Source of the DNA: SIG459 sp045631645
GTDB lineage: Bacteria > Bacillota > Clostridia > Oscillospirales > Oscillospiraceae
Length of the DNA stretch: 26,385 nt
Assembly (NCBI GenBank): GCA_045631645.1
Contig: JAZQVC010000007.1
Span: forward strand, 1-26,385
Direction of reading: 5' to 3'
Position 1 is the stretch's first letter, and each line of letters begins with the position of its first letter. The notes under the pieces were generated by a model that saw only the letters and a program-made list of their open reading frames with translations, made no database searches and was not told where the DNA came from. The translations under genes were made by a program, and so were the position numbers. Positions 17,660 to 25,374 of the stretch are shown one piece after another.

Positions 17660-17923
17660 TCACTCCAGACCCTTCTGTTCGCTGCGGCGGAGAAGGGTTG
17701 AGGAGTTGAGCTGGCTTAAATAAACCTTTTGTGAATTATGGAAAGAACAGACAACGAAGCTTTTTGGAAGTTCTTCGCCGCTGGCGTTAACAACCCTTCC
17801 CTCTTTTTCGCAGCGGGAAAGGTATTTTCTCGTAAGTATGGACTGGGATGTATTATCAAGATCAAAAATAGCAACAACGTCGCTTTTTTTTACCACAAAA
17901 TCGTTTCCTATATGCAGATACAT
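17660..17923 (-). CDS. remB: RemB-like extracellular matrix regulator (DUF370)
   Basis: This 87-residue protein of the RemA/RemB (DUF370) family is found between recF and gyrB in many Firmicutes (yaaB in Bacillus). RemA relatives are DNA-binding regulators; the role of this subgroup is less clear. The N-terminal MYLHIGNDFVVKKSDVVAIFDLDN and the LPKSFVVCSFHNSQKVYLSQLNSSTLLRR segment are typical. It lies 18 bases after recF, consistent with one operon. The transposase gene begins 11 bases after its stop and separates it from gyrB. The symbol is assigned on both sequence pattern and position. Confidence 0.88.
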   Translation of the reverse strand: MYLHIGNDFVVKKSDVVAIFDLDNTSQSILTRKYLSRCEKEGRVVNASGEELPKSFVVCSFHNSQKVYLSQLNSSTLLRRSEQKGLE

Positions 17924-17941
17924 AATTATTCCTTTTGATAA

Positions 17942-19042
17942 TCAAATAATTCTGCCGTTTTCTATCATTATCACCTTGCCGCCTGTGCGCAGGGAGATAT
18001 CCTCGTCCTCGCAGCAGGTGATAAGGGTTTGTCCGCCGCCTATGCGGTTGAGGACAAACTCCTGCCTTTTAGAATCAAGCTCGCTTAAAACATCGTCAAG
18101 CAAAAGCACAGGAGGCTCTCCCGTTTCCCCAAGGAAAATTTCCCGCTCCGCCATTTTTATGCTCAGCGCAGCGGTTCTCGTCTGACCCTGAGAGGCGAAA
18201 GAGCGGGCGGTGCGTCCGTTGATGTTTATCTCAAGCTCGTCTTTATGAGCGCCTGTGAGACAGCTTCCGGAAGCAAGCTCGGCAGCGCGATGGCTTTTCT
18301 GATGCTCCATTATCTCCCCGAAAATCTGTTCGGCGGAGGCTGTAGGATCAGTGACCGTGCTTACGGTGGAATAGCTTATCTCCAATTCCTCGCCCCTGCC
18401 GGAAAACTCGCTGTGGATGGCATAGGCCTTTTCAGCAAGGCGGCGGGCAAAGGAGGCTCTATAACGTATCATTCCTGCGCTCACTATGGCCATGGAGCGG
18501 GAAAAATCGTCAAGAGTATCAAGCATTGAGGGATTATCTCTGTAATCCCTCAAAATTCTGCTTTTATTTTCATAGAGCTTATTAAAATCGGAAAGAAGCT
18601 TGGCATAGCCGGGGCGAAGCTGGCATATTGCCATATCCATAAGACGGCGGCGTGCAGCCGCACCGTCTTTTATAAGATTGAGATCATCGGGGCAGAAAAG
18701 AACAGCCTTCAAGGTTTCTCCAAGCTCCGCGGCGCTTTTTTTCACTCCGTTGAGCTTAATTTCTTTTTTATGTCCTCTTTTAAGATTAATCTCAAGCTTC
18801 TGATTTCTCTCTGCGGCAAAAACTTCTGCTTTTATTTCTGCAGAAAGGGCATCAAAGCCTATCATTTCCCTGTCAAAACGGGTGCGGAAGCTTCTCCCGC
18901 CTGCAAGCATATAAACAGCTTCAAGCATATTGGTCTTGCCCTGGGCATTATTTCCGCAGATAAGATTTATTCCCTCATCAAAGCTCAGCGAAACCTCGGA
19001 GTAATTTCTGAAATTTCGCAGATAAAGAGAATCAACTCTCAT
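17942..19042 (-). CDS. recF: DNA replication and repair protein RecF
   Basis: RecF is an SMC/ABC-type ATPase that, with RecO and RecR, helps load RecA at single-strand gaps and stalled forks. The 366-residue protein has Walker A GNNAQGKTN (residues 30-38), the signature region ASQGQTRTAALSIKMAE and Walker B PPVLLLDDVLSELD, in the expected order. The N-terminal LRNFRNYSEVSLSFDEGINLICG is diagnostic. It begins 3 bases after the stop of the S4 gene, so translation is probably coupled. It is complete and in its usual place. Confidence 0.98.
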   Translation of the reverse strand: MRVDSLYLRNFRNYSEVSLSFDEGINLICGNNAQGKTNMLEAVYMLAGGRSFRTRFDREMIGFDALSAEIKAEVFAAERNQKLEINLKRGHKKEIKLNGVKKSAAELGETLKAVLFCPDDLNLIKDGAAARRRLMDMAICQLRPGYAKLLSDFNKLYENKSRILRDYRDNPSMLDTLDDFSRSMAIVSAGMIRYRASFARRLAEKAYAIHSEFSGRGEELEISYSTVSTVTDPTASAEQIFGEIMEHQKSHRAAELASGSCLTGAHKDELEININGRTARSFASQGQTRTAALSIKMAEREIFLGETGEPPVLLLDDVLSELDSKRQEFVLNRIGGGQTLITCCEDEDISLRTGGKVIMIENGRII

Positions 19043-19045
19043 TTT

Positions 19046-19258
19046 TTATTTGCCGCTTACAAGATACTCGTCGTCGGCAATGCGTACTCTGTCGCCGGGA
19101 CGGAGCTTTTTGCCGCGCATAGTGCAAACTTCGTCATTTACAAGAACATGACCTTCGCTTATGAGAAGCTTACCTTCTCCGCCGGTGCCAACAGCGCCTG
19201 CAAATTTCAAAAAAGCATCAAGCTTTATAAATTCAGTGCTTATAGTGATATCTTCCAT
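19046..19258 (-). CDS. S4-domain RNA-binding protein (YaaA-like)
   Basis: This is a 70-residue protein made of a single S4 RNA-binding domain. The pattern FIKLDAFLKFAGAVGTGGEGKLLISEGHVLVN followed by RGKKLRPGDRVRI matches the small YaaA-type protein always found between dnaN and recF in Firmicutes. A role with ribosomes or RNA is assumed from the fold. It is 30 bases after dnaN and 3 bases before recF, so it lies in the same operon. Confidence 0.93.
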   Translation of the reverse strand: MEDITISTEFIKLDAFLKFAGAVGTGGEGKLLISEGHVLVNDEVCTMRGKKLRPGDRVRIADDEYLVSGK

Positions 19259-19288
19259 TTTTTTATTTCCTTTCGTAAAAAATATGCT

Positions 19289-20395
19289 TTACTCTGCCTT
19301 CAGTCTTACGGGCAGAACCATGTAAAGGAAATCATCGCTCTCGTCTGCAGGAGTGATGATGCAGGGAGAAGAGCCGGTATTGAGGCAAACATTTACTTCC
19401 TCTGCGGGAGCAGCCTTCAGAGCGTCGAGAATATAACGGTTATTGAAGCCTATTTCTACACCCTTGCCCTCTCCTTCAACAAGGCATATATCCTCTGCCT
19501 TACCGAGAGATGTGGAGCAGGTGATGCGAATTTCGCCGTCACCGAAGGTGCAGCGGAGAGGATTCTTGATTTTATCATCAATAATAAGACTTACGCGCTC
19601 AACGGTGCGCTGGAGCATATGGCGGTCAGCGCGGACTTTAACATTGAATGATGCGGGAACGGTCTTTTTATAGTTGAGGAAATCGCCCTCAAGACGGCGG
19701 GAAATTATAACGGTTTTTCCAATGGTAAAGGAAATGTGCTTGTTGCCGAGAGCAATGGTAACATCTTCGTCATTATCGCCGCAAAGCTTCTCAAGATCGC
19801 TGAGAGCGTTGCCGGGAACAATAAAGGAATAATCCTCAATCTCTTTTTCAATCTTCTCTCTTCTCAGAGCGAGGCGATAACCGTCAACTGCAACGAGGGT
19901 GAGGCAGCCATTGGCAATTTCAAACATCTCGCCGGTGTAGACGGGACGAGCTTCATTATCGCTGACTGCGAAGATGGTCTGGCGGATCATCTCACCCAGT
20001 ATGTTCTGAGGAAGAGAAATTCCTCTGTGCTGGTCGATGGAGGGAAGTTCGGGATAATCGTTGAAATCAGTGCCGATAATCTTGAAATCAGAATTTTCGC
20101 AGGAAATGGAAATATTAAGACCATCAGCAGCGATGCTTACAATGCCTTCGGGCAGAGAGCGAACGATGTCTGCAAAAATCTTTGCGCTGATGACGATGGA
20201 ACCGGGCTGGCTTACTTCAGCATCAACAGTGGTATAAATACCCTTTTTAAGGTCATATCCGGTGAGCTTGACTCCTGCAGGACCTGCCTCAAGCAGAATA
20301 CCTTCGAGAGCGGGGATGGGGCTTTTGGAAGAAGCGGCGCGGGATGCTATGTTAACAGCGCCCTGAAGAGCACTTTTTACGCAGGTAAATTTCAT
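19289..20395 (-). CDS. dnaN: DNA polymerase III beta subunit (sliding clamp)
   Basis: This ring-shaped homodimer tethers the replicative polymerase to DNA. The 368-residue length is standard for three repeated clamp domains. Recognisable parts are the N-terminal KSALQGAVNIASRAASSKSPIPALEGILLEA, the central VALDGYRLALR-type stretch (here VAVDGYRLALRREKIE) and the C-terminal end DDFLYMVLPVRL, part of the peptide-binding pocket. A GGGAGGA ribosome site precedes the ATG. It follows dnaA across the probable origin, so it may be read both from the dnaA promoter and from an unassigned promoter in the AT-rich spacer. Confidence 0.98.
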   Translation of the reverse strand: MKFTCVKSALQGAVNIASRAASSKSPIPALEGILLEAGPAGVKLTGYDLKKGIYTTVDAEVSQPGSIVISAKIFADIVRSLPEGIVSIAADGLNISISCENSDFKIIGTDFNDYPELPSIDQHRGISLPQNILGEMIRQTIFAVSDNEARPVYTGEMFEIANGCLTLVAVDGYRLALRREKIEKEIEDYSFIVPGNALSDLEKLCGDNDEDVTIALGNKHISFTIGKTVIISRRLEGDFLNYKKTVPASFNVKVRADRHMLQRTVERVSLIIDDKIKNPLRCTFGDGEIRITCSTSLGKAEDICLVEGEGKGVEIGFNNRYILDALKAAPAEEVNVCLNTGSSPCIITPADESDDFLYMVLPVRLKAE

Positions 20396-20637
20396 TTTTA
20401 TTTCCTCCCGAATTAAAAAATATTTTCTTTTATAAGAAAGAAAGATTTAAAAATTTTAGCAGTATTAGTATTAGGAGAGTTTTTATGTGGAAAAGCCGAA
20501 AAAAGCCTTGAAAATCCAAGAAATTTTATGTGGAGAAAAAAGTGGAAAAATTTTGTCTTTTAAACAGGCTTATTATGGAAAACTCTCTTTCAACATTCTT
20601 CAACAATATGTTTATTAAATGTTGAAGAAATTGTGGA
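20396..20637. other. oriC: Probable replication origin (oriC) between dnaA and dnaN
   Basis: The 242-bp spacer has no gene. From the dnaN side it holds a very AT-rich stretch (about 20409-20458) suited to unwinding. Next comes a run of trinucleotides with central A (20457-20477), then DnaA-box-like sites with similar orientation up to and overlapping the dnaA stop codon. This order matches the Bacillus subtilis unwinding module. No perfect DnaA box is present; the best have 8 of 9 bases. Confidence 0.75.
20457..20477 (+). promoter_or_regulatory. DnaA-trio-like element
   Basis: Seven consecutive trinucleotides, TAG CAG TAT TAG TAT TAG GAG, all have A in the middle. They lie 8 bases from the nearest DnaA box and next to the AT-rich stretch. 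On one strand this reads as 3'-GAT-type trios leading away from the box, as in Firmicutes origins where DnaA loads onto single-stranded DNA. Confidence 0.55.
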
Positions 20638-20640
20638 TTA
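20486..20640 (-). promoter_or_regulatory. Cluster of DnaA-box-like sites
   Basis: On the minus strand these read TTTTCCACA (20486-20494), TTCTCCACA (20529-20537), TTTTCCACT (20541-20549) and TAATCCACA (20632-20640). Compared with TTATCCACA they match at 8, 8, 7 and 8 of 9 positions. All four have the same orientation. Confidence 0.6.
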
Positions 20641-21954
20641 TCTCTGTCTGGAATTTATGTTGCTGGTGATGTCGCGTATGGTGGCGCTCATATCGGGCTC
20701 GCTTTTGATCATGTTCTCTATCTTATGAATGGAGGAAAGAATTGTGGCATGGTTTCTATCCTCAAAAATTGCGCCTATATCGTTGAGAGAAAGGTTGATA
20801 AGGCTTCTTATAAGGTAGATGCTTACATGGCGGGCAATGGCGATATTTTTGCTTCTGCGCTGACCCTTTATCTCATCGGGGCTTATGGAGTAATATCTTG
20901 CGGTCTCCTCGATGATTATATCGGGGGTGGGTACGAAACTGCCCATGCGGATAACATCCTTCATGGCTCTGTTTACGGTCTCAATATTGATCTCTCCGTG
21001 GATGATCTCGCGGAAAGCGGTGAGACGCTTTACAACGCCTTCTATCTGGCGGATGTTGCTTTTAACGCTGTCGGCAATATACTGAACAACATTGTCGTTC
21101 AGCTGCATACCCAGCTGGCCTGCCTTGTTGCGGATGATGGCCATTCTGGTCTCCACATCGGGGGGCTGAACATCAACAAGAAGTCCGCCCTCAAAACGGG
21201 TGCGCAGACGGTCATCCAGCTTCATCATATCCATGGGAGGACGGTCGGAGGTGATAACAATCTGGTGGCCGGCCTCATAAATATTGTTGAAGGTATGGAA
21301 GAATTCTTCCTGAGTTGCTTCTTTGCCGGAAATGAACTGGATATCGTCAACCAGGAAGAGATCCACATTTCTGTATTTCTGGCGGAATTCTTCGGCAGAG
21401 CCTTCCTTTATGGAGCGAACCATTTCGTTTGTGAAATCATCGCCCTTAACATATGCAATTTTGGCAGCAGGATCATTTTCATGAATAGCTGAGCCTATTG
21501 CAAGAAGAAGATGGGTTTTGCCAAGACCGGAGTTGCCGTATATGAAAAGGGGATTATAAGTTTTGCTGCCGGGATTTCTCGTTGCGCCGAGAGCAGCTGC
21601 GTGAGCATGCTGGTTGCTCTTGCCAACGATGAAGTTATCGAAGGTATAGCCGTCCATCTCGGGGAGAGTGTTGCGGTCTTTAACCTCATCGCGATATTCT
21701 ATAATCTCGTCACCGGCGAGAATGACAAGTTCAAAGTCGCAGGAGAAAAGATCGCTGAGGGCGGCGCGGATGCTGTCACCGAAGCGCTGGGAAATAATAC
21801 CCTTCTTGAAGTTTGATGTGGTATGGATAATGAATTTTCCGTCGTCAAGCTCAATGGGAGTGCAGTCGGAAAACCATGCGTTTATAGCGGTGCTTGTAAG
21901 CTGACCGGAGAGTATCTCCATTATTCCGGCCCATATATCGTTGATGGAGTTCAT
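20638..21954 (-). CDS. dnaA: Chromosomal replication initiator DnaA
   Basis: DnaA binds the origin boxes and opens the duplex. The 438-residue protein has domain I (residues 1-80), a short linker, and the AAA+ domain. Walker A is GNSGLGKTH (140-148), and Walker B is LFLVDDIQFI with D203 and D204. The C-terminal DNA-binding domain carries EDRNHATILSSIHKIE, where most species have a DHTTV-type signature; the change is mild (N-H-A-T-I). AAGGGG lies about 7 bases before the ATG. A promoter lies at 22015-22043, and the DnaA-box cluster touches its stop codon, so self-regulation is plausible. Confidence 0.98.
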   Translation of the reverse strand: MNSINDIWAGIMEILSGQLTSTAINAWFSDCTPIELDDGKFIIHTTSNFKKGIISQRFGDSIRAALSDLFSCDFELVILAGDEIIEYRDEVKDRNTLPEMDGYTFDNFIVGKSNQHAHAAALGATRNPGSKTYNPLFIYGNSGLGKTHLLLAIGSAIHENDPAAKIAYVKGDDFTNEMVRSIKEGSAEEFRQKYRNVDLFLVDDIQFISGKEATQEEFFHTFNNIYEAGHQIVITSDRPPMDMMKLDDRLRTRFEGGLLVDVQPPDVETRMAIIRNKAGQLGMQLNDNVVQYIADSVKSNIRQIEGVVKRLTAFREIIHGEINIETVNRAMKDVIRMGSFVPTPDIIIEETARYYSISPDEIKGQRRSKNIAIARHVSIYLIRSLINLSLNDIGAIFEDRNHATILSSIHKIENMIKSEPDMSATIRDITSNINSRQR

Positions 21955-22014
21955 ATCATCAATCCCCTTAAAAATGTTGAAAAGTTGCCTTTAGAGCAAA
22001 CTTCATTAGCCTAA

Positions 22015-22043
22015 ATTTTAGCACAAAATATGTAAAAAAGCAA
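22015..22043 (-). promoter_or_regulatory. Sigma-A promoter for dnaA
   Basis: On the minus strand TTGCTT (22038-22043), a 17-base spacer and TAAAAT (22015-22020) predict a leader of about 55 bases before dnaA. A single weak DnaA-box-like site, TTATCCATT (22098-22106, 7 of 9), lies upstream. Confidence 0.7.
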
Positions 22044-22147
22044 GAATTTATATTATAAATAAAGTATATGTTGATTATGTTTTGAATTATAACCTGAAAT
22101 GGATAAGGGATATACATTTGAGACACTATGACTGGCAGCCCGCAAAA

Positions 22148-22205
22148 AAAGCCTCCCTTGCAAAGGGAGGTGGATTTTGCCGCAGGCAAAAAACGGAAGG
22201 ATTGA
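22148..22205 (+). repeat. Two-hairpin palindromic repeat (CCTCCC family)
   Basis: AAAG is followed by CCTCCCTT/AAGGGAGG, then TTTTGCC/GGCAAAA, then GGAAGGATTGA. It is close to the copy at 26186-26245, including the same second hairpin. Confidence 0.85.
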
Positions 22206-22210
22206 AAATA

Positions 22211-22260
22211 TAATCCCCCAGTCTGCTTCGCAGACAGCCCCCTTTACAAGGGGGCCTTAA
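22211..22260 (-). repeat. Two-hairpin palindromic repeat (inverted copy)
   Basis: On the minus strand it starts TTAAGG, forms CCCCCTT/AAGGGGG, then GTCTGC/GCAGAC, and ends GGGGGATTA. It lies 5 bases from the preceding copy and in the opposite direction. Confidence 0.85.
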
Positions 22261-22273
22261 ACCATCGCCGCAA

Positions 22274-22312
22274 ATAAAAAAAGCAGCTCACCTCATCGGA
22301 TGAGCTGCTTTT
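22274..22312 (-). terminator. Intrinsic terminator after htrA
   Basis: On the minus strand AAAGCAGCTCA pairs with TGAGCTGCTTT (22280-22290 with 22301-22311), followed by a run of seven T. It lies 11 bases past the htrA stop. Confidence 0.88.
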
Positions 22313-22322
22313 ATAAAATTTA

Positions 22323-23756
22323 TCAATAAATATTGCCCAGATCATAAATTTCAACATCCACGTTGAAGGTTTTACCATCGCGGTAAATGGTGAAGGTCAG
22401 CATATCGCCCACCTGATGCTCATCGCGGATGACAAGAACATCATCGGTGGTGAAAACAGGAATGCCGTTTATATGGGTGAGCACATCTCCGGGACGAATG
22501 CCCTTTGCCTTGGCATCGCTTCCCTCGCTGACTTCTGTTATATAAAGACCCTCGGGGAGACCATATTGCTCCATGGCTTCGGGAGGCACGCTGCCGCAGG
22601 TTATGCCTATGCCGGGTCTGCCGGTGACCTTGCCGTTTGCTATAAGCTGGTCGCAAACTTTTTTAACGGTGGTGCTGGGGATGGCAAAGCCTATGCCTTC
22701 GATGGTTACGCCGTAGTCATTGCTCATCTTCATATTTGTGATGCCGATAATCTGGCCATACATGTTATAGAGAGGTCCGCCGCTATTGCCTTCGTTAATG
22801 GCTGCATTGGTCTGAATAAGGGGCATTTTGGTGCCGGAATAGTCCACATGGCGGTCAATTGCAGAGATTATGCCGTTGGTGAGGGTATGGGAAAATTCGC
22901 TGCCCAGAGGATTGCCTATTGCGGCAACAGATTCGCCCACCTTCAACTCATCGCTGTTGCCGAAATTAGCAGGGAAAAGACCCTTGGAATTTATCTTCAA
23001 AACCGCAAGGTCGGTCTGGCTGTCCTCGCCTATAAGCTTTGCGGGGCATTCCTTGCCGTTCCAGAGAATAACGGTGCAGCGGTCTGCCTCGGAAATAACA
23101 TGGGCGTTTGTGACGATATAGCCGTCGCGGCTGAGAATAATGCCGCTGCCCCAACCATATCCAACTTTACCGTCATATTCAGCCATAACGCCAACAACGG
23201 AGGGAGCGCATTTTTCGTAAAGATCGTCAAGACTCAGCTTTTCGGAATCATCCTTGGAATAAAGGTGAAGAGTAAAATCGCCGTTTGCCTCGGCTTTTTC
23301 AATATTGCTGGGCTTGATAGTTTCCTCGGCAACATAGTAATTATTGAAAAAATCGCGGAAGTCGTCGGGGAGATTGCCGTTATCGGGAATTTTTCCCTCA
23401 TCGGGAAGAGTGGGGACATTATCTTCGCCGGGGATAATAATCTCAAAATCCCCGTCAAACTCCGGGAAGAAGTCTTCGATATCATCCATATCGTCGAAAT
23501 TTTCATAAAGACCCTGAATGGAAATGGTGAAGTCTTTGAAACTGTTTATGCCGTCAGCAAAAATATAAACAGTGCCGGCGATAAGCATAAGCACCAGAAT
23601 TATTATCAGAGTAATTTTAAGTCCTGTACGCTTTTTGCGGGGCTTTTTGGTCTCGACAGGAGCTGCGGGAGCGGGAATAGGCGCGCTCTTTTCGTTAACA
23701 GCATACCAATCGGACACTGTGTGCTGGTCATACCAGCCGTTTTTGTTTTCATCCAT
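22323..23756 (-). CDS. HtrA/DegP-like membrane-anchored serine protease
   Basis: This 477-residue envelope quality-control protease degrades misfolded secreted proteins. A cytoplasmic N-terminus of about 45 residues ends in KKPRKKR and is followed by one membrane helix (TLIIILVLMLIAGTVYIFA). Next comes a very acidic linker (about residues 75-170). The trypsin-like domain has the triad H219 (VTNAHVI), D249 (QTDLAVL) and S325 (NEGNSGGPL). One PDZ domain closes the protein (GLYITEVSEGSDAKAKGIRPGDVLTHING). The layout matches HtrA of Firmicutes. It follows the sensor kinase by 31 bases, so it is probably in the same transcript and under that system's control. The long acidic linker is an unusual detail. 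Confidence 0.95.
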   Translation of the reverse strand: MDENKNGWYDQHTVSDWYAVNEKSAPIPAPAAPVETKKPRKKRTGLKITLIIILVLMLIAGTVYIFADGINSFKDFTISIQGLYENFDDMDDIEDFFPEFDGDFEIIIPGEDNVPTLPDEGKIPDNGNLPDDFRDFFNNYYVAEETIKPSNIEKAEANGDFTLHLYSKDDSEKLSLDDLYEKCAPSVVGVMAEYDGKVGYGWGSGIILSRDGYIVTNAHVISEADRCTVILWNGKECPAKLIGEDSQTDLAVLKINSKGLFPANFGNSDELKVGESVAAIGNPLGSEFSHTLTNGIISAIDRHVDYSGTKMPLIQTNAAINEGNSGGPLYNMYGQIIGITNMKMSNDYGVTIEGIGFAIPSTTVKKVCDQLIANGKVTGRPGIGITCGSVPPEAMEQYGLPEGLYITEVSEGSDAKAKGIRPGDVLTHINGIPVFTTDDVLVIRDEHQVGDMLTFTIYRDGKTFNVDVEIYDLGNIY

Positions 23757-23787
23757 ACTATGAATCTCCTTGAATGTTAGGAATGAA

Positions 23788-25209
23788 TTATTTTTTCAGT
23801 GTTAGAGAGAACACAAATTCGGTAACACCGTCGCGGCTTGTAACGGCAATATCCTCGCCGTGGTTGCCGATGATGGTTTTAACGATATAAAGACCCAGCC
23901 CAACTCCGTCTTTATCTATACCTCGGGAGCGGTCGGACTTATGGAAGCGCTCAAAAATAAGAGGAATTTCCTCTTCGGGAATAGTTTCTCCCGTATTTTT
24001 AACGGAAACATAGGCTTTTCCGCTTTGCTTGAAAACGCTGAGGGAGAGAAGAGAATTTTCTGGAGAAAATTTCAGGGCGTTTTCAAGAAGATTATATATA
24101 ACCTGATTTATGGAATCCCTGTCGCCGCATACCAACATTCCGTCATCGGGAATTTCCACATCAACATCCATTTTCTTGTCGTTTATCCGTTTTTCGAAAA
24201 CCAGAAGAGTTTCCACAAGCACTTGGCATACATCGAAGCTATTTTGTCTTATCTCCTCAACGCTCTGGCTTTGCATACGGCTGAGCTCAAGCAAGCGGCG
24301 AACAAGACGGTTAAGGCGCTTTGTTTCGCTGGAGATGGTTTCAATATACTGGCGCTGGTTTTCGGGAGGGATAGTGCCGTCCAGTATTCCGTCGGCAAAG
24401 CCTGAAATGCTGGTCATGGGAGTGCGAAGTTCGTGAGATATATTGGCGAGAAAATCGCTGCGGCGCTTATCCGCAAGCTCAAGGCTTTCCGCCATTTGAT
24501 TGAAAGAAGCTGCAAGAGCGCCGATTTCGTCCAATCTGTCGGCGCCTGAAACGCGGACGGAGAAATCTCCGTGAGCGAAGCGGCGTGAGGCTCGGGCGAT
24601 CTCGTTTACGGGCTTGGACTGGTTGCGGGCGGAGACAAAGCTGATAATAAGGGTTATAGCCATTATTATGAGAGTGGATATGAAGAATATCCTGTAAAGG
24701 GTATTCCAGATGATTATATGGGAAGAAGCGTCAGAGGCGGCGAAAATATAGCCCAAAACCGCTCCTTCAGGACTTAGCACAGGCAAAGCTGACACATAAT
24801 GCGGCTTGGGAAACAAGCTTCCCATGGTGTCCAAAGCGTTATAGCTGCCGTTTTCGGAAAGAGAGAGCATAGTCTCGGGATTTATATCTTTTCCAAGATG
24901 GGGGCAGCGAAACTCTTCATCGGAACAGCTTACGATGTGTCCGTTAAGATCGCTTATAAGATAGGTTGCGCCGGAGGTGTTGCTCAAGGTTGAAAGAACC
25001 ATGCGAAAACTCAGGTCATCAAGATAACCTGTGCGGGAATAGGCCGTTGCAAGAAGGGAAATTTCTTCCGCGTTTGTCTCCAAACTTTCCTGACGCTCCG
25101 ACTGCATATAAGTTCTGCCGATGCCCAGAAAGGATGCTCCGAAAACAACGAAGCTCAGCAGCAGCAAGCAGGCAGCTATTATGAAGTTTTTGAAAAAATA
25201 ACTGTGCAT
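23788..25209 (-). CDS. Sensor histidine kinase with HAMP domain
   Basis: This is a 473-residue membrane kinase. An N-terminal membrane helix (about 8-30) is followed by an extracytoplasmic sensing region of about 135 residues and a second helix (IFFISTLIIMAITLIISFV). A HAMP linker follows (KPVNEIARASRRFAHGDFSVRV). The dimerisation domain has the phosphorylated histidine near residue 259 in LANISHELRTPMTS. The ATP-binding domain has NQVIYNLLENALKFS (N box) and GVGLGLYIVKTI (G box). AGGGAG lies before the ATG. It sits between its likely partner regulator and htrA. This recalls the CssRS secretion-stress system of Bacillus; that comparison rests on gene order rather than on the sensor sequence. 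Confidence 0.95.
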   Translation of the reverse strand: MHSYFFKNFIIAACLLLLSFVVFGASFLGIGRTYMQSERQESLETNAEEISLLATAYSRTGYLDDLSFRMVLSTLSNTSGATYLISDLNGHIVSCSDEEFRCPHLGKDINPETMLSLSENGSYNALDTMGSLFPKPHYVSALPVLSPEGAVLGYIFAASDASSHIIIWNTLYRIFFISTLIIMAITLIISFVSARNQSKPVNEIARASRRFAHGDFSVRVSGADRLDEIGALAASFNQMAESLELADKRRSDFLANISHELRTPMTSISGFADGILDGTIPPENQRQYIETISSETKRLNRLVRRLLELSRMQSQSVEEIRQNSFDVCQVLVETLLVFEKRINDKKMDVDVEIPDDGMLVCGDRDSINQVIYNLLENALKFSPENSLLSLSVFKQSGKAYVSVKNTGETIPEEEIPLIFERFHKSDRSRGIDKDGVGLGLYIVKTIIGNHGEDIAVTSRDGVTEFVFSLTLKK

Positions 25210-25258
25210 ATTAGCTCCCTTTTTTAAGCTTTCTTCAGGCTATGAAAGATCGTAAATT

Positions 25259-25283
25259 GTAGGGAACGGTTTTGACCGTTCCG
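25259..25283 (+). repeat. REP-like hairpin with GTAG foot, stem type 2
   Basis: This is identical over 25 nt to 4165-4189: GTAG, GGAACGGT, TTTG, ACCGTTCC, G. It lies in the 165-base gap between the response regulator and the kinase gene. Confidence 0.88.
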
Positions 25284-25334
25284 CTATTAACCCATCCTGA
25301 TTATACTCAAAAAATCACGATAATTCAATAAAAA

Positions 25335-25373
25335 TAAAGCTTCGGAACAAGCCTTTGGCGTTCCGAAGCTTTA
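25335..25373 (-). terminator. Intrinsic terminator between response regulator and kinase
   Basis: A perfect 14-bp stem, TAAAGCTTCGGAAC with its complement, encloses an 11-base loop. On the minus strand it starts 1 base after the regulator stop codon and is followed by ATTTTTATT. It should stop a good share of transcripts from reaching the kinase gene. Confidence 0.85.
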
Positions 25374-25374
25374 A

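Larger units (their letters stand above)
21955..22322. other. Spacer between dnaA and htrA
   Basis: No gene is visible in this stretch. From the dnaA side it has the dnaA leader and promoter, an AT-rich stretch (22041-22095), two palindromic repeats facing opposite ways (22148-22205 and 22211-22260), and the htrA terminator. A second part of a bipartite origin could lie here, but I see no convincing DnaA-box cluster. Confidence 0.65.
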
